Of a stretch of 64,000 bases of DNA, positions 34,015 to 43,356 are shown one piece after another. Below the pieces are notes generated by a model that was given only the letters and a program-made list of their open reading frames with translations, made no database searches and was not told the origin of the DNA. Numbering within the stretch: the first letter of the stretch is position 1; every line of letters begins with the position of its first letter. Source of the stretch: Prostheceraeus crozeri (Eukaryota > Platyhelminthes > Polycladida > Euryleptidae); assembly GCA_907163375.1 (NCBI GenBank), contig CAJQUW010011506.1, forward strand, positions 310,001 to 374,000. The letters are read 5' to 3'. The translations under genes were made by a program, and so were the position numbers.

Positions 34015-34375
34015 CTTTAATGAATGACGTTATCTGTGGTAGTATCTCCCTTGTAAAGGTTTCCCATGTGACGTCACTGAAACGAAAAAATCGATATTCA
34101 ACATCTTCACGTTTTGGTGAACAGACGTATAGTTTGACTGATGAATCACACTTTATCCATACCTTGTCATCGAGAGGAATCTTGATCCGAGTCTTATGGT
34201 TGTCAATGAGATCCGCAAAGTCTTTCAGTGAAGGTAATGAGTCAATACTAATGCAAACGCCACGATGTTTTCGATCACTATTTGCTATTGAATGACGAAA
34301 TGCTATTCTTTTAGAATTTGTTATGTGAACGTTTTGAACGTCACTAAGTTTCCATGTTCTAATGTAATGAGGCAT
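33815..34375 (-). CDS. Polinton protein of unknown function upstream of the TBP-like gene
   Basis: About 186 residues from an ATG (MPHYIRTWKLSDVQNVHITN). The body is mixed alpha/beta with IKIPLDDKVWIKCDSSVKLY and a charged C-terminal tail rich in Lys, Thr and Glu. I know no family for it. It is read leftward, between the polB gene and the TBP-like frame, and overlaps the start of the latter. Position suggests a DNA-transaction or transcription role, but no motif supports that. Confidence 0.55.
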   Translation of the reverse strand: MPHYIRTWKLSDVQNVHITNSKRIAFRHSIANSDRKHRGVCISIDSLPSLKDFADLIDNHKTRIKIPLDDKVWIKCDSSVKLYVCSPKREDVEYRFFRFSDVTWETFTREILPQITSFIKDGGHQTVGSCKSDVNYKSKVKTQSTRDREEYTQPKTMVTDKTQIEADNELTSWKTLNVNMEDSEEG

Positions 34376-34437
34376 GTTCCGAAAGCTATGTTTCAAATTT
34401 AGGTTTAATGTTTGCCTAAAGTTTGTTATTTTATTAG

Positions 34438-34607
34438 CTCAACATATCGGAATGATGTTGAGTACAAATTCTTCACATATTCATTCACATTAGGACTACC
34501 TATTTATTAGTAATCATTTCTACATATCGGAAAGATGTAGAAATTTCAATTTTAGTAAGACTACTTATGTATTAGTAAGTGTTGCTACATGTCGGAAGAT
34601 GCAGCAA
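34438..34607. other. Three tandem hairpins with conserved TCGGAA loop
   Basis: Hairpin 1 (34438-34462): arms CTCAACAT and ATGTTGAG, loop ATCGGAATG. Hairpin 2 (34516-34544): arms ATTTCTACAT and ATGTAGAAAT, loop ATCGGAAAG. Hairpin 3 (34582-34607): arms TTGCTACAT and ATGCAGCAA (one A-C mismatch), loop GTCGGAAG. The loop and the inner ACAT/ATGT pairs are kept, while the outer arm pairs change on both sides together. The linkers also repeat (TAGGACTACCTATTTATTAG, TAAGACTACTTATGTATTAG). The block lies between the polB stop and the start of the next leftward gene, so it would be in the 3' untranslated part of polB mRNA or in the next leader. Confidence 0.85.
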
Positions 34608-34713
34608 TCGCAAGATCTATTACAAGTGGAATATTATATTGTTTTTATTTAGACTTATTCTACATCACCTGTGACAGGAAGGCATCTCCTTCTCTTCGAC
34701 GGTGGGGGAAGAC

Positions 34714-37700
34714 CTAGGCTGTAGTTTCCATATGGTAATGATAAATTTTTATCCAGCCAACAGCCTTATCCTCCCAAAGTGAAAGACCTCGCTTCCTAAA
34801 TGATTTTGTGCTAACTATGTGATTTTTTGAATTTATAATTGTCATATCTTCAGTTGTATCATTCTCACTATAATAGACACTCCTATAGTCATCATGTTTC
34901 AATTTTTTAACTGCTGCTCTCTGAATTCCTTTTGCACGTTTGATGCTATGATTCGTAGAGTCTAGATATTTCATGGAATACATTTTCGGTTTTAGTAGGA
35001 TCATTTCCTCAAGCAACTTTCCAGCACACTCATCCTTAAAACAACCTAATCTAGCTTTGTTTGTAGTTGAGTATAGTCGGTGATGACTGTCATAGTTTGA
35101 AGAGTCAAACTTTTCGCCGAAGTATAGAAGTATATCTTCCAGACGGACGGATGGTGATGTGTATAAACATAGGAAGAAACTGTCGGTATCACCTCCACAA
35201 AGCCGCGTTCTATTTATCAGTGGACACCCTTTTAGATCATTGTAATATAATTGATACATTTCCAACTTACTATAGTCAAGTACTGCTTGACCAACATATA
35301 TTAATTTATTTAAAACTATTGAAGGTTTGTACATTTCCATACCAACCAGATCTTCATCAAATATTTTGTGTTGAACATAGAGAGGATGATTTGACAATTT
35401 CAGTAAATGTTTCTCATTGTTGACTAGTTTAAATTTTTTCCTTCTCCTTACATTTTCCATTGTTTTACCATATAAAGAATTATTTTTCAATTTGTAGAAT
35501 GACTTTTCGAAGTCAGTGTTTGATTGAGCCCTCTTTTGAGAGTTCATATCAATGTCTGTTTTTAACCAAGGCTTTTGTGTGAATTTTATGCCACTATGAA
35601 TCTTCTTGATTCTCATGCCCATGCTCAAGTAAAATTTTAAAATTGAATAGTGGACTACATAATTTTCCCTATCAAATTGATGGAGCAGAAGTTTCTTGAT
35701 AGAAGAAAATGTGTATTTGGTCTTACTTTTTCATATAGATTTTTCATATAGTGTGAAAACATTCTCTTTTCAATCATCTGCATTTCTGGAGCTAATGGGA
35801 AATCGGCAGTGTCATCATGAATGGCTGCAGGATACTCTAAATCTAAATCAAAAATGTAGCCGATTTCACCATCATCATCTATATTTTGAACATTTTCTTC
35901 ATTTAAAAAATTATCTAATTCACTTTCATTCAACCATTTGAAATTTGACTGGGGTAGATTTCTACTGAGTGGAGAACCATAAAGGTTATTAACATCTAAG
36001 TAGGTCAAATGTCGACTTTCATGTGTATTATTTCCTAATTCCTCAATGCGTGCACGCGCTCGGTGAATGTTGGTGAAAGTCATACCCCCTCTAATTCCTC
36101 GTTCAAATAGATTGTACATATTTTCATCTTGTATGTAGTGTGGGGGATCATTGGAAGAGAAATTTAGTGCTGAGGTAAAGCTAAGATGTGGGAGACTGAC
36201 AAAATGTACAGGGTCGACTTCATCCTCACGTTGACTCAATGCTCTAAGCACTTCAAATATGTCTGCCAACAATAAAACATCTAACTTCAGATATGCCAGC
36301 ATGTAATCACCAAATGTGCTACAATCAAATTCAATCCACGCCTTGTTAGCGTGTTCATATTCACTATCGGAACAGTGCTCACGAGTAAGATCATTATAGA
36401 ATTCAAATTGTGGTGGTAGACAGTCTTCCGTCAACGTGTTTAAGTTTTTGAAGTATGAATATGGAAACACTCCCTTCTGATATAAAACATTATCACTTAA
36501 TTGTGGAAATTCTACCCTCAATGTCTCTACATGCTCATACGTTTGCAAGCCCTTGGCTAATTCACTCAAGGATGCACTTAGAAATTGATATGAGTCTAAG
36601 AATTTTAGTTTAAAATATACTGTCTTCCCTTTGTATTCATTTACAGGGACACTGGCGGATAAAGTTATATATTTTTCAGCAGTTGCTGCTACAACATCTA
36701 ATTTCCAAGACTTCATTCTTCCAATCGCTTTATAGCAAACGATGTGGCTATCATAATTTTTAAAATTGTGGAAAAATATGGGCAGCTCCCGTCTGTTAAG
36801 TCTTAACCGGAGATTGCATTTCCTACATAATGTTTGCCTATATCGTCCGGTGATATGATCATGATCACGAACTTTTATGACTTCATCGCTGAATTTTGAT
36901 TTACATTTGTTGCAACATTCTGCATTCTCGTGGCGTGCTTTTTCATCCGCTGACAGTGACATTGGCTGCCTAGTTGTTGCACATTGGTTGTCAAATAAGT
37001 CTTGGGCTACAGTTTCTAAGTGGTGCAAGAAACTAATAATGCAATTTTCTCCCTCAAAGAGGTAATACTTGTTTTCAAATTTTGATTGAAGGGCATTATG
37101 CCAGACATGATAAGCTCCAATAGCCGCAGGTTTATGTATTTTATTATCAATGTAGCACTCTATATCTGCATAAATTACTAAAGGAGGACTTAGTTGATAT
37201 TCCATGCTACTTGTTAGTACTTTTAGATCCGATGGCATTTTTTCTATTTGTGCTTTTCCTCGAATACAAAACTGGAAGTGTCGTTCTAGTGTTCTTTTAT
37301 ATGTGAATGACTGAGTGCATCTTTCGCAGAAGTATTTATGTCTTTTTAAAGTTCTCCTATACAATCTTGACAGCTTTGGAATTCCACAATAGTGTGCTGC
37401 TCCATTGTTTAGAATTAGCAAAATATTAACCGTTTGCCTACCAGTAAAGTTACTATTATAACGAACACCTTTGAGTCCATTTTCATAAAAGTGAATGTTA
37501 ATTTTAATATCATTATTTTTCTCAAATTTTGGAATATCTTTAATTGATACTGGTGTGGAAATGCCTTCCATATTTAGCTCAGATGTCCACTCACTATATG
37601 ATTTTACTTCATTCCTTGAATAAGGTACTTCATTATAATGCAATATTGATAAAACTGCATATAGGAAGCAATCATTTGCATTTGAATTAACATTAATGAC

Positions 37701-38510
37701 AGCTTTAGAGTTTTTTAACTTCTTTGGTAGAGGAAATGATTGTCCACCTGACAGTATTGGACTTGTTATTACATTGAACTCTATATTTTGTACATCATCT
37801 ATAATCCAATTGCTACCCTTTTTTGTGGAGGCTTCAATATGATTTATTAGACTATTTAGATGATCCTGAAACCAAGCATCATAGTCATAAATATAGTTTG
37901 AGGATGATGAGGTAAAGTGTGCGAGAAAAGTTTCTTCTTCTTGAGGATTAGAACGGACATAACGAATTTGTGCAATCAGACGACCGCGCAATTGATAGCT
38001 CCTTAGTAAGTCAGACACTAAATTCCCTAACATGGAACGCATGCTTTCTAAGAATGATGTTATGTCCACAGTAGGTGTTGTTGGCGTGATATCATACACA
38101 CGTGCATGGCCATTGAGTGCGCTTTCACTGAGACTAACAGTTCCATAGTTATTATGCATATTCATCTCACTATTTGTGTTATGTACATTCATATGCTGTC
38201 GAAATCTACTTATAGAGTTATACGTTTTGCCACACCGAGAGCAGTATTGCATAAAGTTTTGTATGTTAGTTGAAGCGCTGGTTGTTGGCTTAGAAGTAGA
38301 TCTATTTTGATTATTTGAATTTGACTCTGTTATGCTATCATTCGGTTTATTATTGCATACAAGTTTATGCCTCTTAAGATTATCCATCCTATTCGTCTTA
38401 TATGGACACTTGCTACATTGATATGTTTTTCCTAACTTAAAAAATTTCTCATGTCGTTGCAAATTGCCTATGAGAGTGAACACTTTTCCACACTTGGTAC
38501 AGACAACCAT
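34714..38510 (-). CDS. Protein-primed DNA polymerase B with zinc fingers (Polinton polB)
   Basis: From the ATG at 38510: three C2H2-like zinc fingers (CTKCGK, CSKCPY, CSRCGK), then a domain with NDCFLYAVLSIL and AAHYCGIP that looks like a Cys-His peptidase or OTU-like fold often found before Polinton polymerases, then a fourth finger (CERCTQSF). Next come the 3'-5' exonuclease (YADIECYID), an HNH/endonuclease-VII-like block (CNKCKSKF, RDHDHITGRYR, FFHNFKNYDSH) and the exonuclease end (YLKLDVLLLADI). Polymerase motifs follow: YLDVNNLYG (A), NSLYGKTMEN (B) and GGDTDSFFL (C). It copies the element with a protein primer. The region does not read as one uninterrupted frame; I count about one break or intron. 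Confidence 0.93.
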
Positions 38511-38540
38511 GATTATTGATGAGGATTGAAATTAGCAAGC

Positions 38541-38589
38541 CCTTATATACATCTACCATCTAATGACGTCAGCGTCATCACCAGCCAAT
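38541..38589 (-). promoter_or_regulatory. polB promoter: TATATAAGG, CRE and CCAAT
   Basis: On the minus strand TATATAAGG (38549-38541) lies about 30 bp upstream of the polB ATG. A perfect CRE palindrome TGACGTCA is at 38564-38571, an adjacent half-site at 38573-38577, and a CCAAT box (on the plus strand) at 38585-38589. CRE plus CCAAT plus TATA is a normal inducible animal promoter and is also used by adenoviral early genes. Confidence 0.72.
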
Positions 38590-38661
38590 ACCGTATGTTC
38601 CGATCTGTTGTAAAGAGAAAACACATAAAATTTTCAGTAATTAATTTTCAAAGAAAAAAAG

Positions 38662-41430
38662 TCAAAGTTTAACACATTTCACAATACCATTGTGGTACAA
38701 CTTCAAGTGGCTGCAGCTTTCACTGCAGCCACCCAAGTCGTCCATCCTCGTTAGACGCACCTTTCTAATGGCATTGTCTCTGCACTCGATGTGCACCAAT
38801 GTTTCTTTGTCGTGCCTCTGAATGTTGGTTACTTGCGAGGCCAACAGGAGGTTTGATTGAGTTATATTTTGTAAGGACTCAACCAAACCTCTGTTGTCCT
38901 CTATTAGTTGAGCCTCACGGGCCTCTGACTCCCATAGACGCTCTTGACAACGGCGTAGTTTTGAGTACATGTCTTCATCCGTCGTTGCATCGAGGTCGAC
39001 ATCATACTCTCGCACTGGGAGAGGGGCCTTGGGAACTGTAGCAGGAGCTGCGGCGGGATAGGAGGTGTCGCGGAGGAAGGAGCTGCGGCTGGGATCGGAG
39101 GTGACGGAGAGGAAGGAGCTGCGGGCGTTGGAGGGGGTGGGATCGGAGGTGCCGGACAAGAAGGAACTGCGGGCGATAGAGGACGCACAGGGGATGGAGG
39201 AGCAAGCGTCATCATCGGGGACAGCGGCAGGCGGACGCTCCAGCTTGGGGATGCCCGGATGTGGCTGAAGGACACCTCTTCCTGTGAGGCACACATGACG
39301 GACTCCTGTAAACAAAGGAAACAATTGTTTATTAGGATAATTGTCAACAAAGTAAGTTTCAAAATGTTTTAATAGAAAATTCTACACTGAAGCAGTTAAC
39401 CAAGCTTCATACTTACATTAGTAACAGATTCATTGTCATCATCGGATGACGAAGTTGGTGAATCGTCGGATGAGGATGATGTTGCAGAATCCTCGGATGA
39501 GGATGATTCGCGTATGGAGTAGGGCCTCTCCTCATTGTCCTCAATGGACGTGGTTGTCGCTGGCGTACTTAAAAAGCTCCTGTGCTTTTTAAGGGATAGA
39601 GATCGCACAGCCTGCAGCGGAAAAATGTGACAATATGTTTATATAAAGAGATAGACATAGACAGGTTTTCAAGGTGTTGTTGTTGTTGTCTGTTATCTGA
39701 GCGTAGACCACAACAATCACACTTACGGGGCTAGAAGCGAGTTTTTTGTCTCCTGGGGAATTCCCTCGAGGCAGCTTCGGGCATGCGGGGATTGATTGAA
39801 CACTTGGAAACAGCTAAAAAAGAGATTCATATTTGATTTCGTCTTAGAAACCATTAAGCAAATTAATTTGTTACCTTTCGCAAGTTTTCCACCACGTTTC
39901 CATCTTCAAACCCGACTGTCATCGCTTGAGGTGGTTCAGTCTGAAATGTTTTGACAACATTGATTTAATTATGCATATGAATAATAACCCAAGTAAATAG
40001 ATTCTCACATCTTTAACGATGAGTTTTTTCTGCACCAACACCTTTGTCTTCTTCGGTGGGGGCATCACCAAATCCTGAAATGTGTAAACGACATATGCTT
40101 ATATTGACTTAATGAAGTAGCATTTTATCTATCCCCAGTGGATCAGTTATTCGTTGAAACTAGGATTGACATCACTTACCTCAAAATCGCTGAAAGTCTC
40201 GTTGACAAATTCTCGGGACTTAGGGGCCTTCTTGGGAGCGCGAGACTTAGGGGCTTTCTTGGGAGGCTGTTGAGGTTCGTCCACCTGGGATAAAACACCT
40301 TCCACCGGCCTGTCCTTCGAAAAGAGGCGTTGCAACTTCTTTTTTTCATTACTAGAAGTCAAATTGATCCCTTTCCGTCCATTCTCAAGAGCACAGGGGG
40401 TATGACGAACAATGAAGGCCTTCGCCGAATCGGTGTTAGCCTTCATATCACTCCTTTCATACGTCCTACAGGAAAGGCAGTAGATGTAGGAGCAGTCTTC
40501 TCGGAAGGTGCACTCCATGTGCCCGCTTTTGTTGGCATGTCGAACGGGCAGTTGACATGTCTCACAAAAATGGAAGACGAGACGTTGTCGTGCGATACTC
40601 TCATGTCGAACCATTTCTGTAGAGGATAAAAAACTTTTATTATAATTTAATCCCTTATTAAATAAGAAATCATTTATGTACCACCTTCAAAGCTTTATTA
40701 AGTACTAGATTAATATTAGACAAATCTTAAGAAGAAATAAATTTATGGATGAAATAGAAACTGAGATTCGAAAGTTTAATTTCATTTCAAAGGGTTTGTT
40801 TATAAAAAGACATAAAATTTGGAAACAGCTGATTAATCATTATTTAATTACGAAATAATAATAGAATGAAAATGAGATTTCGAAAATTTCAACCATTAAA
40901 AAATTAGTTTAATTAAACAAGTTTGAACTTTATGGAAGCAGCTGATTTATATTTCTTTTAAATTGAAATAGACATAATAGAACGAAAGTAAAATTTTCGA
41001 AAATTTCAACCGTTAATGAATTCGTTTGATTAAACAAATTTGGATTCATACATCAACTATCAGATGACATTGAATTTTCATTTAAACATCTTTTTTATTT
41101 AGAAAGAATGTGTAAAAATACGGATGTCAATTGCACTTTTACTCAGACTTATACAGTCATGTCTCTTCTGGATGACTTAATATAGGAAGAAAATAAAAAA
41201 AACATGGTTAATAATATAACATAAAGTGTTCCTATCCTAAAAACCCAAGCTTCTATATTTAAACCTATTTGGTTATAAAAACTTAATAATGTTCCTACTC
41301 CCGAATATCCTATAAAGTAGCAGAACATGACAATGAAACTCACTTTAGAATTGTAATAAGAACCGGAGAACGGAGGAACGAAGAACGACGTCTGTTATGG
41401 ACACTAAATAATTTGAAAATGAGTGAAAAT
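38662..41430 (-). CDS. Accessory gene, probably spliced, unknown function
   Basis: Several leftward open segments are separated by GT/AG-type borders with good polypyrimidine tracts, about six introns in all. A TATATAAAG at 41455-41447 would drive it, and the first coding segment starts at the ATG at 40614. That segment has a zinc-site-like pattern (FCETCQLP, HANKSGHMEC, CSYIYCLSC) and a Lys/Pro-rich tail with repeated KKAPKSR. A middle segment (39396-39608) is an acidic Ser/Asp tract. The last (38662-39324) contains three repeats of ARSSFLS.TSDP and then a coiled coil (LWESEAREAQLIEDNRGLVE). Which frame is used in the proline/serine-rich part is not decided, and I have not joined the segments. 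I recognise no family. Confidence 0.6.
40622..41346 (-). other. Probable first intron of the accessory gene; small membrane-like frame inside
   Basis: AT-rich stretch bounded by a GTGAGT donor-like site at the upstream end and TCTACAG before the ATG at 40614. A frame of about 60 codons inside (41149-41343 region) would give two hydrophobic spans (MFCYFIGYSGVGTLL, WVFRIGTLYVILLTMFFLF). Its upstream end coincides with the donor, so I favour the intron reading, but a separate small membrane protein cannot be excluded. Confidence 0.45.
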
Positions 41431-41446
41431 TCGTTGTGTGCAACTT

Positions 41447-41455
41447 CTTTATATA
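41447..41455 (-). promoter_or_regulatory. TATATAAAG promoter of the accessory gene
   Basis: Minus-strand TATATAAAG, followed downstream by a leader of roughly 100 bp that ends at the GTGAGT donor-like site near 41345. Same motif class as the other Polinton promoters. Confidence 0.6.
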
Positions 41456-41786
41456 TGAAATTCACAAAGCAACTATGAACAAAGACCTTATGACATCACA
41501 TCCTGGAATTGGTACGGTTAAACAAAATTGATAACTCAAACAAGAATTGGAACAGCTGGTTTATTTTTAACCTTAGAAATGGAAGTGCCATCATATGTGT
41601 TGAAAGATTTCTACATGTAAACAGTAGAGTGAATTCAAAGTAATATGAACTGATGGACTGATGTATTATTTGATATACATGTTATTATTAATAGTCATAT
41701 AATGATTCATATTTGAAGATATAAAAACGTGTGGTTTGAATAGAACATTAAAATTTGAATCAAGCGCTAAATTTCGAAAATTCAAA

Positions 41787-41851
41787 TTTGGCGCGAAAAT
41801 TCGAATAATCAAATTTAAAGACTTTTTCGGAAATTTGAATTTCGCGCCAAA
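41787..41851. promoter_or_regulatory. Inverted pair of perfect E2F sites
   Basis: TTTGGCGCGAAA at 41787-41798 and its reverse complement TTTCGCGCCAAA at 41840-41851, separated by 41 bp. Both fit the E2F/DP consensus TTTSSCGC from either strand. The flanks form a repeat (AAAATTCGAATAATCAAATT, then AAAATTCAAATAATCAAATT). The adenovirus E2 early promoter is known to use a pair of inverted E2F sites. Confidence 0.75.
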
Positions 41852-41877
41852 ATTCAAATAATCAAATTAAAATACTA

Positions 41878-41964
41878 GGTTAGGGTTAAGGGTTAGGGTT
41901 AGGGTTAAGGTTAGGGTTAGGGTTAGGGTTAAGGTTAGGGTTAGGGTTTAGGTTAGGGTTAGGG
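41878..41964 (+). repeat. Telomere-type TTAGGG repeat tract
   Basis: About 87 bases made of TTAGGG units with occasional TTAAGGG, TTAAGG and TTTAGG variants. The TTAGGG strand is the plus strand and points to the right end of the Polinton. TTAGGG is the telomere repeat of most animals. It lies inside the Polinton, between the E2F pair and the two strong hairpins, not at either terminus. Confidence 0.95.
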
Positions 41965-42000
41965 AAGCAAGAAGAGTATCTATGGCACCCGGAACCCATG

Positions 42001-42095
42001 GGTAAATAAATTTTCGAGTGCGCGAAGCGCACTCGAAAATTTATTTACCATATAATCCGAAAAATTTCGAGGGCGCGAAGCGCCCTCGAAATTTT
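42001..42095. other. Two perfect hairpins tipped by GCGAAGC
   Basis: Hairpin 1 (42001-42049) has perfect 23-bp arms beginning GGTAAATAAATTTTCGAG around a GAA triloop. Hairpin 2 (42061-42095) has perfect 16-bp arms (AAAATTTCGAGGGCGC) around the same GAA triloop. Both end in GCGCGAAGCGC, which contains GCGAAGC, the DNA mini-hairpin known for exceptional thermal stability. Stem bases near the tip differ between the two (GTGCGC versus GGGCGC) with matching changes on the other arm. A run of eight C follows hairpin 2. Confidence 0.95.
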
Positions 42096-42127
42096 GAGGC
42101 CCCCCCCGCCGTGTATGAAGTGTATGA

Positions 42128-42146
42128 AGGTCAAAGGTCAAGGTCA
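42128..42146 (+). promoter_or_regulatory. Nuclear-receptor half-sites: DR1 plus overlapping DR0
   Basis: AGGTCA-A-AGGTCA (42128-42140) is a perfect DR1, the consensus for RXR heterodimers and HNF4. A third AGGTCA follows directly (42141-42146), giving TCAAGGTCA, the extended half-site of ERR/SF-1-type receptors. It stands just inside the strong hairpins in the non-coding control region. Confidence 0.6.
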
Positions 42147-42249
42147 AGTGTAGAGGTTTGTATATTATGGTCATTTTTGGTTGTAAAACTTTAACTTTGA
42201 AAATTTGTAAACTTAGTCATTTTTGTAAAAAAACTTGGAATTTTTCAAG

Positions 42250-42580
42250 TTGCATACAGATGCATACAACTAGGATTTTTTCATCAAATGGGTACATACA
42301 ATATATCATTCGAATGCTCTTTTCATGCTGCTTCTAATGGTGTATTGTATGACACATGTATGACATATAACTAGAGAGCTACATGTCTTTAAAGAATGGG
42401 CTAAAAACTTAGTGAATTTAAAAATCTAACATTTGTCTGCTTGCATACAGTTGCATACAACTAGGATTTTCCCATCGAATAGGTACATACCTTATATCAT
42501 TCTAAAGGTCTTTTCATTCTCATTCTTATGGTGTCGTGTATGACACATGTATGATATCATCCTGGACTGCTACAAGCATT
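42250..42580 (+). repeat. Diverged direct duplication, period about 191 bp
   Basis: Copies start at 42250 and 42441 with TTGCATACAG.TGCATACAAC and share CTAGGATTTT, GGTACATAC, ATATCATTC and TGTATGACACATGTATGA in the same order. Identity is moderate. Within each copy TGCATACA is itself doubled. No coding potential. Together with the upstream E2F, telomeric and hairpin block it makes a non-coding region of about 850 bp. Confidence 0.85.
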
Positions 42581-42813
42581 TTAAAATTGATAACATAACT
42601 GTTTCTTTAAAAGTTATATGTTCCTATTTATTTCAAGTTGAAGTCTTCATACTTGATTTTTTGTTTCAATTCAGTTATTGAACATCATTAATTGTAGATA
42701 GTTATTCCCCTTTCCCATTCAGACCTTAATTGAAGACCGATTTGTGAAATGATAAAACAAGTCTGTTCATATATACAAATGAATATTAAATAAAGAGATT
42801 AAGAAAAAACACA

Positions 42814-43275
42814 CTAAATGTCATCAAGGTAAGGAAAGGGTACAAGTTTTTTCAAGTCCACTTGCACATGGATCCTGGTCTTCTTGGGCGCACAGGGACA
42901 GCGACGTGGTGTGTCAAGGTCGATGACCGAAAATTCGAGAGCGGTTGTTAGGTTCCGCTCGTTCGGCTCCATCCTCATGAACACCCGTTTGGTGTGGTAT
43001 TTTTTCGGGGCGTTCTTGACTTTGACCGTGACCCGTCCATAAAGTGGCGTTCGCATGGACTTCTTATTCATGTGACGCATCGTCTCGATTGATACGTCAC
43101 TATCTTCATCACTCGAGTAGTCGGGCGATGCAGGGGCTTGGGTGAACACCACCGGCTCGTTTGGTGTTGTCGATCGCTCCATCGGAGATTGGGGAGGTGT
43201 ATTGGTACGTTCCACTGGCGAAGTGGTACGATCAGCAGTCCCGTTCTCAACTGCGGCTTTCTGTTTGCGATCCAT
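42814..43275 (-). CDS. Accessory protein with acidic, Ser/Thr-Pro-rich N-terminus
   Basis: 153 residues from an ATG. The first 75 are low-complexity with repeated (S/T)P sites (TTSPVERTNTPPQSPMERST) and an acidic patch (SSDEDSDVSIE) that suits proline-directed and CK2-type kinases. The rest is basic and beta-like (GRVTVKVKNAPKKYHTKRVF) with a CPC motif. No known family. It shares a divergent promoter region with the gene at 43500, and its TATATAAG is at 43364-43357 on the minus strand. Position and promoter suggest an early regulator; this is inference. Confidence 0.72.
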   Translation of the reverse strand: MDRKQKAAVENGTADRTTSPVERTNTPPQSPMERSTTPNEPVVFTQAPASPDYSSDEDSDVSIETMRHMNKKSMRTPLYGRVTVKVKNAPKKYHTKRVFMRMEPNERNLTTALEFSVIDLDTPRRCPCAPKKTRIHVQVDLKKLVPFPYLDDI

Positions 43276-43356
43276 TATGACTTGTAGATTTAAAATAATT
43301 GTAACTTGTAAACGTGAGGATTAGAACCTTTGATAAGAATTGGTACAAACCTCGGA

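Noticed and set aside
38904-39362. Proline-rich minus-strand frame overlapping the accessory gene
   Set aside because: Overlaps another open frame in the same biased sequence; I cannot tell which is used, so it is mentioned with the accessory gene and not called separately.
41149-41343. Small two-span membrane protein
   Set aside because: Its apparent start is a GTG that coincides with a splice-donor-like GTGAGT; more likely intronic.
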